This document shows positions 13,013 to 23,753 of a stretch of DNA of 64,000 nucleotides, in pieces (positions within the stretch are counted from its first letter, which is position 1; each line of letters opens with the position of its first letter). The translations under genes and the position numbers were made by a program. This stretch comes from Erythroxylum novogranatense (lineage: Eukaryota; Streptophyta; Magnoliopsida; Malpighiales; Erythroxylaceae): contig CM057231.1 of the NCBI GenBank assembly GCA_029891385.1, positions 61,735,103-61,799,102 on the forward strand, read 5' to 3'. The notes beneath the pieces are model-generated. The model saw only the letters and a program-made list of their open reading frames with translations. It was not told where the DNA came from and made no database searches.

Positions 13013-16000
13013 TTTAGGTATCGAGCCCAAAGAAGACGTATTGTATCCGGGCAAATTCTCAAACATAGGTTGCATGCATTTGAGTCGTGTCATTGCGCAT
13101 CGTGGTAATCGATCCCTAGTCATGTGTCGCACGAGGAGAAATCCTACGTAAACATGTGTTAAATGATTAAGTGTGAGAATAGTGGGAATGTGAGCCCATG
13201 AATGTGTAGGGGTAATGAGAAAAAGGGAAAAAGGAAAAACGGATAATGAGCGTTATATATGGTACTGTGATTATAAACCCGAAATGTGATATACGTATGA
13301 CTAAGTTGGTCTAGACTGATTAAGGAAAGAAGTGATATCATAAGTAATTCCTAGATTAAAATGGCAAAATTGTGGTGATAGAAAAATGAATATGTCTAGA
13401 ACTGAGAGAGGTTCACTAGAGATATGGGAAGCATACAGGTTATAGTAGGCCTAAGTGAGATTAAAAATCCGGGATGATTTGGTAATTACAGCTCTGACTG
13501 TATATGTCATGAACTGGGAAATCTTGGAACTGAGTAAAGTGTAGATGATCCGATCAGGCAGATATGGATTCACTGCATTTGTGTTCAATATTAGTAGATA
13601 TCATAGGTAGATGAGGATAGCGAGATTGTGATAGGATCAATATTGTCTCGTAATACTATCTAGAACTGAAAGAACTGAAAGAATAAGGTGCCTAGTGCCT
13701 AGTAGAGTAAGAAAAAGTAGAAATGGTGAGATAAAAGTGTACAGATAAACTGAAATGAACTCGTGAAACGATTATGATCTGGAACGCGTAAGCTTGAAAC
13801 TGAAATGGGTATGTGAATATTGTGCTAAGATTTTGGACATTAGTATAATAAGATCGTAAGGGAAAAAGACAGACTGACAATTTCTACTGATTGTATATCG
13901 GGAAATTCTGGATTGGTTGAAAAGATGTATATGGACACAGAAATGGTAAATGGATGGGTAAATAGATGGAGATACAGTGGAGTTGTATCAACGATTTTGT
14001 CGTGTATTAGGGACTGCGAATACCTTATCATAGATTGTTTGAGGAAAATAAAGAGATACGTTGTAATAAGGAGATGACAGTGTATAAGCCAAGCTGTTAT
14101 GACCTTATAAGGTCAAGCTTGCACGTGGCGGATATGGAAATAAAATGATGAGACATATAGTTCAATGATACGTGGAAAATGAAACAATGATAGTGATATA
14201 AGAAAAGAGTTGTCGCATTTAAATCGATCTACCGTTGGGAATATCTATTGGACAGTAACGTTGATCGTGATTAATGAAATGTATGTGACAGATACATGGA
14301 AATCATAGAAGAGATGATCGGGGAATGAGTACAGTGGCTATAAGTGTAAAGTTCATAATGGATTACAGTAAGACATAGGAGGACTGAGCGTACCTGTCTG
14401 AGAGGAAATGAACAATGATTATGGCATAAGTCCTCTATTTGAGGATTGACATAAACAGAAATGAATTTGTGGAATTTTGAATCGTATAGGATAATAATTG
14501 GTTTCCGGATAAGATGAAGTGATTTCGGGTAATGTGTATAGTATAGTATAAGGGTTAAAAAAAGTGTATCGCATCTCATCGAACTTTAGTACAAGGAATG
14601 TTCCCATAAAATTGTTCTGATTAAGATAGTACGTATAGTTGTGAATGATTGAAAATCAATTAGGGACACTAATCGGCTGATGAGATTTTCGTGAACAGTA
14701 TAATGACGGTAGCAAGAAAAGAAGTATAGACGAAATCAAAAGTGAAATTGAGTCATATCTCAAGAGCAGATTTAGACATAACAAGTGAAATATATGATTG
14801 AGGTTATATGTATTGTGTGTGTACAGGAATGTAAAGTATCCAACGACATAAATGGAATGTTAATTTGAGGTGATCCTATTGAGGTGATCCTATTGCAATG
14901 AAAAGTGAATAGATCTCCTTCAAACTGTGAAGTGAAATACTTAAATAAAATGGAATTTATGGACGTCCAAGTACGGATGACTAGGTATTGGCATATGTTG
15001 ATGTGAATGACAGGAAATCAATTGAAAAGAGAAAATGAGTAGAGACAAGAAGTCCTAAAGGAAAGCTGACAATGACATGACGTAGTGATACCTTCATAAA
15101 GGGATTGCAAATACACTAATTGTGGACTCAATGAAAAAGTTAAAAGATGTATGTTAAAGTCAATGAGACCCTAATAGGGAATTATGTGAGGTAAGCAAAT
15201 AGTAGTGACCATGATTCTAGACGGAATGTGTTTGAAAGTGTTGAACAGTGAAAAGTAAAAAGAACTATATGACTAATTGAGGAATCTGATAATGATGATA
15301 AGCATACACTGGAAGAGTGGGCAGTGTATGTTGAACTGAGACAATATGTTAAACGGGTATAAGATAAATTGAACTGACTTTGATAAATGGTATTGGAGAC
15401 TTTAGATTCCTATAATGACACATCAGGTTAATTCGAGGAAAAGACGGGCATCAATGACTACTATAACGACAATTCGAAATGAATGTATAATTTGCCTACT
15501 AAATTCAAATAGTGAATGATAATGTTGCAGTGAACAGATTACAGATATTGGGATTTCCAATGAATGTCAAGTAGATTATGGGTAATTATGAAGTGTCACT
15601 GGAAAATTGAAGTTGTAAATCTAATAATACTGGATAGAAGTAAGAAAGGTTAAGAGTACAGAAGTTCAATGAATATGCGAGTGAAATCGGAAAAACAATA
15701 TGGAATGATTTAAAGAAGAAGTATGGGTACCCGATAAAAAGTGCTAGAACAAGAAAGTGAACAATGGGTTAGACATTCTAGTAATCATATGCGAAAAGTG
15801 AAATTGAATAACTGTGGGTATAGAATGAAGTGATTATTGATCCAAGTGCTTATAGGTTTGAATGTTCAACAGGAAAAATGTTTGATTATGATCGTGTTAT
15901 AGAGTTTTGACTTCTTCAGGATATATCTGCTACCCCGCGATGTCTAACGGGAGTCAAAGACCATAATGAATTTGAGACTGTGATGAGTGAGACAAAGGAA

Positions 16001-16700
16001 AGTGACTTAGGAAAACTGCATGGGTTAGCTAAAGTGGATCAGGATTGGACAAATGAAACAGAGTAAAATGCATATCTGAATTAAGTGTGTGAACATTATA
16101 GAACAGTACATTGTCTAAAGAGAATTGACTTTGAACACAGAGTCAATGGAATATAAAGAATGACTGCATTAGGCATTAGGTAAATTATCACTAGTTATTG
16201 TGAAATGGAGCTAAATATCATTGTATTGGCACCAAAGGAAAGTGAATCGTCAGGGACGAGATAAATGAGGTTATGGTAAGTATCACCTTGACAAGATGTA
16301 CGCAGAAGTGATAAGAAGGGGTATCAATGGAACACGAATTAGTCTACATGTTATTGGCGAAAGAGATATTGGATTGATATAATATCATAAGTAAACAGAT
16401 TCGGAATAAAAGAACTGAGTCTTAGCATTGGAACTAAAGGTAGTTTCTCCTCTGAAAATGGCAAGTGAGATAGTTAAGTTAGTGAGATCGCCAACTGACA
16501 GCCTTGTTGAATCCGTCTACTATGATGAGTGATAATAAGTTAGCCAAATAAGTAACAGAACAACTGACTGAATGTGGTTACTATGACCTTACGAAGACTA
16601 AATCATTGAGTGGAAAAGTATATAGGGACATTTGATAACTGTCATAGTGAACCGTTGACTGAGAATTTCGAGGACGAAATTTTTATAAGGAGGGGGGAAT
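13013..16700 (+). mobile_element. Family B internal domain, copy 2 (3688 bp, non-coding)
   Basis: It is collinear with 5421-9105. It carries the same closed frames, purine-rich bias and short direct repeats (GAGGTGATCCTATT doubled near 14867). It ends in the same polypurine tract at 16687-16700. No RNA gene or protein domain was recognised. Confidence 0.78.
16687..16700 (+). other. Polypurine tract of family B (copy 3)
   Basis: AAGGAGGGGGGAAT immediately precedes LTR 3 and is identical to the copies at 1513 and 9092. Confidence 0.85.
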
Positions 16701-19700
16701 TGTAACATCCTACCCCCTGCTGGAAGGGTAAAATAGTAAATTTGGCATAGGATGAGAATGATAGGGACTAATTGGATAATGCTATGCATGCTAGCATTGG
16801 TCAAACAATGAAATTGTGCACATGCAATAACTGTATATGCATTCATGATTATTTCCCGGTAGTGGGCCTAAGTGGAATTTTCTTGTGGATAATGTGGAAA
16901 TTTTATTGGAAAAATTTATTGGACTGCATTTTAATGTGTTTTACATTTTACGGGAATTATAGGAATTTTTCTGAAATTTTCCGGAGCAAATTCCCGGACC
17001 GGAAAAAAATCGCCAAGTGACGAACCGGTTGATTTTCGGTATCGAAAATTTTTATCTAATGGCACTACACTAGTGGATACATTATTTTGGGATTGTGATT
17101 AGGGCCATTGGACTTGAATGGATCAGATTTTATTAGGGTTGCTAAATCCTATTACAAGTTTTTGTTTTTATCTCTAATTTGTCTTTTTCTTACTTACCTT
17201 GCCAAGTGTCCTACCATTTTGTCTTATTCCCATCCTTGTAAGTCGGCAACTTCTTGAATAAATAAAGGTGGAAGCTAGCTTGTTGGTGTTCTCCTCCACC
17301 GAAACCTCCTTCCTTTGGATGCCTCCATCGATTTCTTCTCTTTTAAGTTCTACTTCCTCCAAACTCAAAGGCTTTTCTTCATGCAATCAAACCACTTTCT
17401 TTTCATGATAATAAACTCCTTGTGTGAGGTTTAGAAAGTGGGAAGTTGGAGTAGTAAGTAATGAGTTGAAGGTAGAAAAAGGCTTGATTAGGTAAGTTCT
17501 TAAGTTAAGCTTTACTTATGCTTTGATTATGAATTTAATGCCTTAGTGGTTAGATGCATTCAATGGGACTTATGGTGTACTTATTATGCTTATTGTTGCA
17601 TGACTTTGATGAGAATTATAGGTGGAATTGTTGGGTATAAGGGTATGTTATGTATGGCTTGATGAAGTAGTAGGATTGAATGAATGTTTAGCTTACATTT
17701 GGATTGAATATTGATGACTAATCTTGCAAATAACTTAAGAGTTTAATGCTGCCAAATGTGACTATTAGCCCTAGTGAATGTAGGAATGTTGTAGGGACTG
17801 ATTTTGTGTTCATTTGGATGCTTAGTGTTGTGTTATTGGCATTGGAAATGATAGAAGCTAAGTTTAGTACCAAAGCTGGAAAATTGAGTTTTTGCCCTAC
17901 TATAATGTTTTGAGCATAACTCATTGTGTGGTTATGCAAATGAGTCAAGGTTTGTACCCAATTAAACTTTGGGTTGTTCGCTACATTTTTGTGTGAAATA
18001 GGTGTTGTCTAATTGTAACTCTATGAGGGTGAAATCTGGCTTGGAAAGTTACTGTTTTAACTTAGGTGAACAGTATCCGGACCAATGACCTAAGTGTTTT
18101 GATGATTCTTCTAAATTAATTGATATGGAATTAGGGAAAATGGTCTTCATGAGAGTTGAAGCCTACATTGTTAGCTTTCCATTGCCACTGATCTTGTAAT
18201 TTTTCGACCTGTATATTAGGAGATATACATTGTGAAATATTGATTGATTTTGAGCATTTGAGTGAAACCTAACTGAAATGACAGTTTTGTGAACATTCTC
18301 ATTGGAAGCAATTTTAGTAATTTTTGTGAATTGAATTGGCTTGAGTGATCTCCTAAAGAGTTGTAGAGGAAACAATTATCTTGAAAATGGTATATATCAT
18401 GCTATTTTTAGATACCAGAATTGGGACTTATACTTTTTCAAAGATTGGACTGAAGTTAGGTCATGGGCTGCTGATCAGGGCAGTAACTTGCAAGACTGTT
18501 TTAAATTTGTTAATGATGGAATTTGATTCTGAGCCCTTCATGAGAAGTGTAGTAGTATGTTTTATCTTTTCAGGGATATAAAGTAGTGATTTGTTTGACA
18601 TTTTTGCTAGGAGATATACTGGTTGGAAATTTACTGCTCAGATTGGGACAGTTTAGTAGACAGATGCTTCGGTGAATTATTTGACGTAGTTAGTAAATGA
18701 ATTGGGATTTTGGTTATGCATGAAAGTTTTAGATAACATTGTGATATTGATGAGCATATTTATTATGTAATTTTTTACTGAAGAGAATAAAAGTTACTGA
18801 ATTTACAAGATACTGTACTGTGTTGAGTGACTTTTAGTGAGCAGTAGCTTACATGGGATTTTTGACACCCTTAGGGGTGGAATTAATTTGAATGGTCTAA
18901 ATGACACTTGTAGAGGGTTTCATTATCTTTCCAACAAGGTATGGTTTGAAATTTTCTGAATTGTGTACAAAAAGTTATAGAGGATTGAAATTCGGTTGGA
19001 AAACCGGAAAAAAAGGAGGAAATAAGAGCTTATAGATATAGATATATTAATTGTTTTATTTGAATTTTGGTTTCTTCCGTGAATAACTTTTCCGTCCGAC
19101 GTTCGATTGACCTGATTCTTAAGGCATCGGATTCATTGATTATTTAATTTTAGTTTTTGAGAAATTGGGGATTTGTGGACGGAAAATTGACGTGAGCCCG
19201 GGTAACGGAGCCTTTACTCACTGTTTTATTTAATTGGGGACCTATAGAGGTCCAAATTGAGCGCTGTCAGCGCCATTAGATTTTAAAATTTTAAACGAAT
19301 TTTTCTAATGAAAAAAATGGGATTAGGGCCGGGAATTCATGAACATGCATTATACACCTACATGTGCATCATTACTAGTTCGGATTGCACAATTAGTGAT
19401 GGTTTTATTCTCTGATTCTTATAGAGGCCCAACTGAAGCGTCGATCGACCGACATAGCAGAGATTTCCCCGCTTTAGCTCGGAAGTAATAGGTGCATAAT
19501 TGAAAGTGAATTGGTTAAATGCGAAATTGGACCTAGTGTATTAGGTTGTGACACAAATTATTGTAAAACGAGGCATATGCATTCATACATAATTGCATGA
19601 TCAGATAATGGCAGTTGTGACCGGTGGAGCCAACGTAATTCCGAGCTTCAGCTCGATGATCAGGGCTATGCCCAACGTATATGAGAGCTTTAAGCTCAAC

Positions 19701-20466
19701 GCACAGGACCTCTGGTCTAATGTTTACATAGCCACTGGCTCAATGTATCAGGACATATCACGCCCAACGAGTATCAGAGCCTCAGGCTCAATGCAATATG
19801 TCCGTCACTGGGACAATTCAGGTGCACGGTCACAACAATGAAATGAAAATAGAAAAATGTCACATGTGCATCATATATATGAATGATTAAATGTGATTTG
19901 TGTGAATGGCGATACGCCTTATATGTGTAAAATTGGCAATGCATGGGATAAATTGGAATGTGTTAATATGTGCTATGATATGAATTGATTGTATATGCAT
20001 GTGTTGGGTGGACCATCGATGATGGTTTCTCATTGAGTTTGCAAACTCACCCAACATTGCAATTATTTTTCAGGTATTGAAGAGTACCCCGTTAGTGGAA
20101 CGGGAGTATGATTACTGCAAGAGAGTCGGTGTTTGAAGTCGGGATCGCCACGCCTCGCATTTGTGTCATTTTGAATTATGTGTAAATTTATATTCCGCAA
20201 AAATAGTACTGAATTGTTTGAGGGCCCTAATTGATAAATATTGTTTTGAAATGTGATCTTTGATAAAGTGTGTGACTGAAAAGGGTTTTCGTATCACGGG
20301 TCCGAACTGTTTATTATTTCCGCGCACTCGACTGTTTTCAAAAAGAAAAATATCATAATGAGTTTTTAAACTGTATTGACTGCTCTAACATACCACCCTC
20401 GCGGGTCGCGGGCTCGGATATCACAGTCGATGTCGGGTTCGGGTCTCGCGGGAGTGGGGTGCTACA
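16701..20466 (+). repeat. Family B LTR 3 (3766 bp, 152-bp deletion), right end of array
   Basis: It begins TGTAACATCC and ends GGGGTGCTACA at 20466, where similarity to the array stops. At 19493, AATAGGTG joins CATAATTG. This removes the equivalent of 4317-4468 of LTR 1, with GTG present at both break ends. It has more substitutions relative to LTRs 1 and 2 than they have to each other. The following base starts hAT transposase sequence, so this is the true 3' edge of the insertion. Confidence 0.87.
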
Positions 20467-21009
20467 ATACCACCATCTAGCTACTATCATATCAACATTG
20501 TGAGTCGCATTTCTTGATTGCATTACACAACGAATTGAAAGTTGGGATCTAGGAGTTGTTTGTGGTGCAAAAAAACCACTTACCTGTCTTCTTCTTTTCC
20601 TCACATTAGGTCCAAGTGCAACATTCACTTCTTCCTAGGCTAGCGATGGAACACTACCATTACTACCTTCAATATTTCCACAATCACCACGAAAACTAGC
20701 AAACAAACTTCCACTACCAATTTCAAAATTTAACCTTTCTCTTCTATCTTTTACATGTTGATATTCTTCAAGCAATGTTTTCATTTACCACTTCACATCA
20801 TAGCTTACTTTTTTACAGGGTTCTACATCTCCTTTAACCTCAGCTAAATGCTTCTTCAATTGGGTGATTCCTCTATCTTTCAAATGTTTGTAGCAAAATA
20901 AGCAAATTGTATAGTTCTTCATACCCGAGACTAATGCATCATGAGCCCAAGCTGGATCATTATATATTCTTGGAACGGTTTGATCAGGAGTACTTGAACT
21001 TCTTTCCAT
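20467..21009 (-). pseudogene. hAT transposase N-terminal fragment with BED zinc finger, interrupted by LTR array
   Basis: On the minus strand, an ATG at 21009 follows a likely intron acceptor (TTGTTACAG). It opens a frame with a BED-type zinc finger: DPAWAHD, then CLFCYKHLKDRGITQLKKHL and a later GDVEPCKKV. This is followed by GFFAPQTTPRSQ and SRNATHNVDMIVARWWY, as in plant hAT transposases. hAT transposases bind element ends and move DNA by cut and paste in the nucleus. Two in-frame stops (TAA near 20785, TAG near 20638) fit CAA and CAG changed by C-to-T. The frame then runs straight into the family B LTR, so the catalytic domain is absent here and should lie beyond the left end of the array, if it was kept. 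Confidence 0.8.
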
Positions 21010-22768
21010 TAATCTGTAACAATAAGTGAAGATATATATCAAAATCATACACAATTCAATTTCTTCTAACACAATCCAATTTATCTAACACAATTCATCA
21101 ATAAGTCATAAAGCAACAATTTAAGTTTTCAACATACACAATTACACAATACGCAAGTCCATCATATGTAATATAAGTCATTTTGTATGATTACCTCCCT
21201 AGATTAACATTTATAAATATATATATTAATAGCTAAGGTAAGACTTGGTTTCTTGATAATGAGAGCATATATTTGTGGAATTTAATTAGACAAATATTTG
21301 TGGCCATAAAAGATACATTCATATGTACAAAAGTGAAACTTGTAGCTAATAAATAAACCACACACTTGCTAGCAAGACTTTACATTTGTAGCTTGAAAAA
21401 GGAAATTAGTTCTGTCACATATGATTGAAGTAATAAGATATATTAAATTATGATTAAACTGCATGCATGGTAGGTTAAATGTTAAGCTTTACTAGACAAG
21501 ACTACATTTGGACTTATCTTTTAGAAGTAAGTTTCAATCATAACTTAAAATAATTGAACTAGTGTTCCATAGCGTACAATTCAATGAAGAGATACATATC
21601 AATTTCTTATGACAATGAATTCTTATGAAAATGAAAGAATTGATAGATGCATGATTTCAAATGATAACATTAAGTTCTGCCTAATCCACAAGCCTATGAC
21701 ATTGACTCAATCACTTTAATGACATCTTACAGAAGCTTAAGTTTGGTATCAACATTCATAAAATAAAGAATGGAGCTTGACTATATTCCAAGGTATTGAA
21801 TTTATTTAGATTTGATTTTGGAAACTAATAAAGAAGTTGAGATATCTTATATAACATATAAAAGTAACAAGGAGTTTAGTTTATTAAAACATAGCGTATA
21901 AATTGTAAGATATCATTTTCTAGAAGTGAAAGAATGCAACCATTATTTTATATAATTTACAATAGTCCTATATGGAAAAGACAAATTGAATGTCAAAACT
22001 TCAAACACTTCTTAATGCAATGCTTTAAATTTAATATTTGAAATTAAGGAAAATTATTATCAATTCTTTATTAAAGAATATGGAGGAAATTTTAGTCAAG
22101 TTTCATTAACATGAAAAGAAGAAGAAATTATTAAAGTGTATTCATTTTAATTATATAAATTTCTAATACATAGATTGGAAAGAATCATATTCATAATTAC
22201 TCTTGTAATGCCTAAAAGTCATGTTTATGTTGTATGATGATAGCTTGTGATTACCTACAAATGCAAATGTTATGATATGCTTAAAATTTAAATCTCAAGC
22301 CACACCGTGAATGAACCAAATCATAACCAATAAGATAAAAAAAACCATGCATCATTCATTCAACTCTAATTCTTTTCTAGATTTGGTGAGTGGCAACTCT
22401 AGAAGCGGTGGTGGCAGGCAATGGTGCACAATGGATGGTGGTGGAGAGTGGAGGAATCGATGAGGGCGTGCGATGAAGCCTAAAAATGGTTCGGTCATGG
22501 TGAGTGGTGAAGCATGGAGATTGGAGAGGAGAGTGTATGGTGGGGGCGTAGAGGAACCGAAGAGGGTGTGAGGTGTTGTCGCCGACCATAGGGGGAGAAA
22601 CAACCACCAGAGACGAGAATGAGAGAGAGAGAGAGTAACTTTTTAGACCTTATGGTACCAACCAGTATATGGCTGGAATTTTAAATATTGGCTGGTACTC
22701 ACGATTGGTACCATTATAACCGATATCGTTCCAGTACTGGCTAATACAGAGCGATACTTATAACGTTG
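21010..22768 (-). mobile_element. hAT element 5' non-coding region and probable terminus
   Basis: This is an AT-rich stretch with no gene, upstream of the hAT transposase start. At 22650-22768 it contains repeated TGGTACCA/CCAGTA-type subterminal motifs, common at hAT ends. Read on the minus strand, the edge would be CAACGTTATAAGTATCGC, ending at 22768. The facing terminus and the 8-bp target duplication cannot be checked, because the other end is not in the window. At 22377-22620 a TGG/GGTG-rich segment and a (GA)n run sit next to the subterminal region; no coding evidence was seen there. Confidence 0.45.
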
Positions 22769-23753
22769 GTTTAATCAATTTAGGATTCAAATAAAACGGC
22801 TTTTATAATAATAAAATTGTTTGAACTCTATAAAATATTAAGATTTAAGTTAAAATTTTATGAAACTCTTTGGGGAAAAAAATCTCTTTTGCCTTTTAAA
22901 TTTGTCAATAAACACTATGATCTATTAAGCACATAAACTATCTTCTTTGGTACTGTTTCGTCTAAACAGTAAATTAAAATTTCAATCTAAGCTTACTAAT
23001 AATTAAATATAAATATAATATTATCCACAAGCATCGTATAAGTTTATTTAAATACTTAACAAACTACAAGGACTTGTCTTATGAAAATAAAACTATAAAT
23101 GGCTTTTAATATAATAAATTAACAAGAATCTAAATAATTAAAAAAATTTGAAGAACTGAAAATGATACTGTTCTAGAAGTTTATAAATCAAGAGTCCCTG
23201 CTTTACCCAACGTAAATAAACAAAAAATGACATTACCTTCGTTTAAATTAACAATTTGCCCAATTGCGTCAAAGTTTATAAAACTCAACACAAGCAATCA
23301 CGATTTCCGTGTTTTGAAATCAGTTGCTAGATTATACAAGCCATTTCGAGTGGTCAAATTCAAATTCTCCTGTGACATTGTTGCGGCAAGCAAATACTCT
23401 TAGAACATGAATCACCAGTCTCAGCATACACATAAAAGACAACAAAGAAATGAAAGAAGCCTACACTAGATGCTTAGATATTATGTCCTGAACAACGAGT
23501 TTCTCAACAAGAAAAAAGTTGATCACTTTAGTTTAGAGGGGCCTGAACACCAAATCTTAAACTCTGCACAAGTCACCAGTATTTGCATGTCCTCAGATTT
23601 CATTCCAACTTATGTTACCACCTCCATAATAAGAAACATCTTGCTCTACTTTATTCTTCGGCCTGAATGAGAAAATCCCAGCGTGCTCTTTGACTTGAAA
23701 CGAGGACAAACATGAAAATTTTAGCACTATGCTTTCAAAGAGTAGTAGCTTGA
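22769..23753. other. AT-rich intergenic DNA and 3' flank of the NHL gene
   Basis: No ORF with a recognisable domain occurs. The part nearest 23753 probably includes the 3' untranslated region of the minus-strand NHL gene; AATAAA-like tracts are frequent, so no single poly(A) signal can be assigned. Confidence 0.5.

Larger units (their letters stand above)
1..20466 (+). mobile_element. Tandem array of LARD-like LTR retrotransposon (family B) with shared LTRs
   Basis: Positions 1, 7585 and 15184 begin the same sequence, so the region is a direct repeat of about 7.58-7.60 kb. Boundaries were set from retrotransposon landmarks: each LTR opens TGTAACATCC right after a polypurine tract and closes GGTGCTACA right before a TGGTATCGAG primer-site-like stretch. 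This gives internal(partial)-LTR-internal-LTR-internal-LTR. A single LTR lies between successive internal domains, which is the expected product of unequal homologous recombination between LTRs of neighbouring or sister copies. No ORF above about 100 codons occurs and no gag or pol motif is readable, apart from a TENFEDEIF tail before the polypurine tract. LTR and internal lengths (3.9 and 3.7 kb) resemble the LARD class of large non-autonomous elements. The left end of the array lies outside the window; the right end abuts a hAT transposase fragment. Confidence 0.88.

Noticed and set aside
20353..20628. Single 91-codon ORF spanning the hAT-LTR junction as a fusion gene
   Set aside because: The last 25 or so codons come from the LTR end by chance; no sign of selection or a stop designed by splicing.
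22352..22607. Two overlapping Pro/Ser-rich minus-strand ORFs
   Set aside because: Low-complexity frames over a TGG/GGTG-rich strand next to a (GA)n run in hAT non-coding DNA; no domain and two frames equally open.
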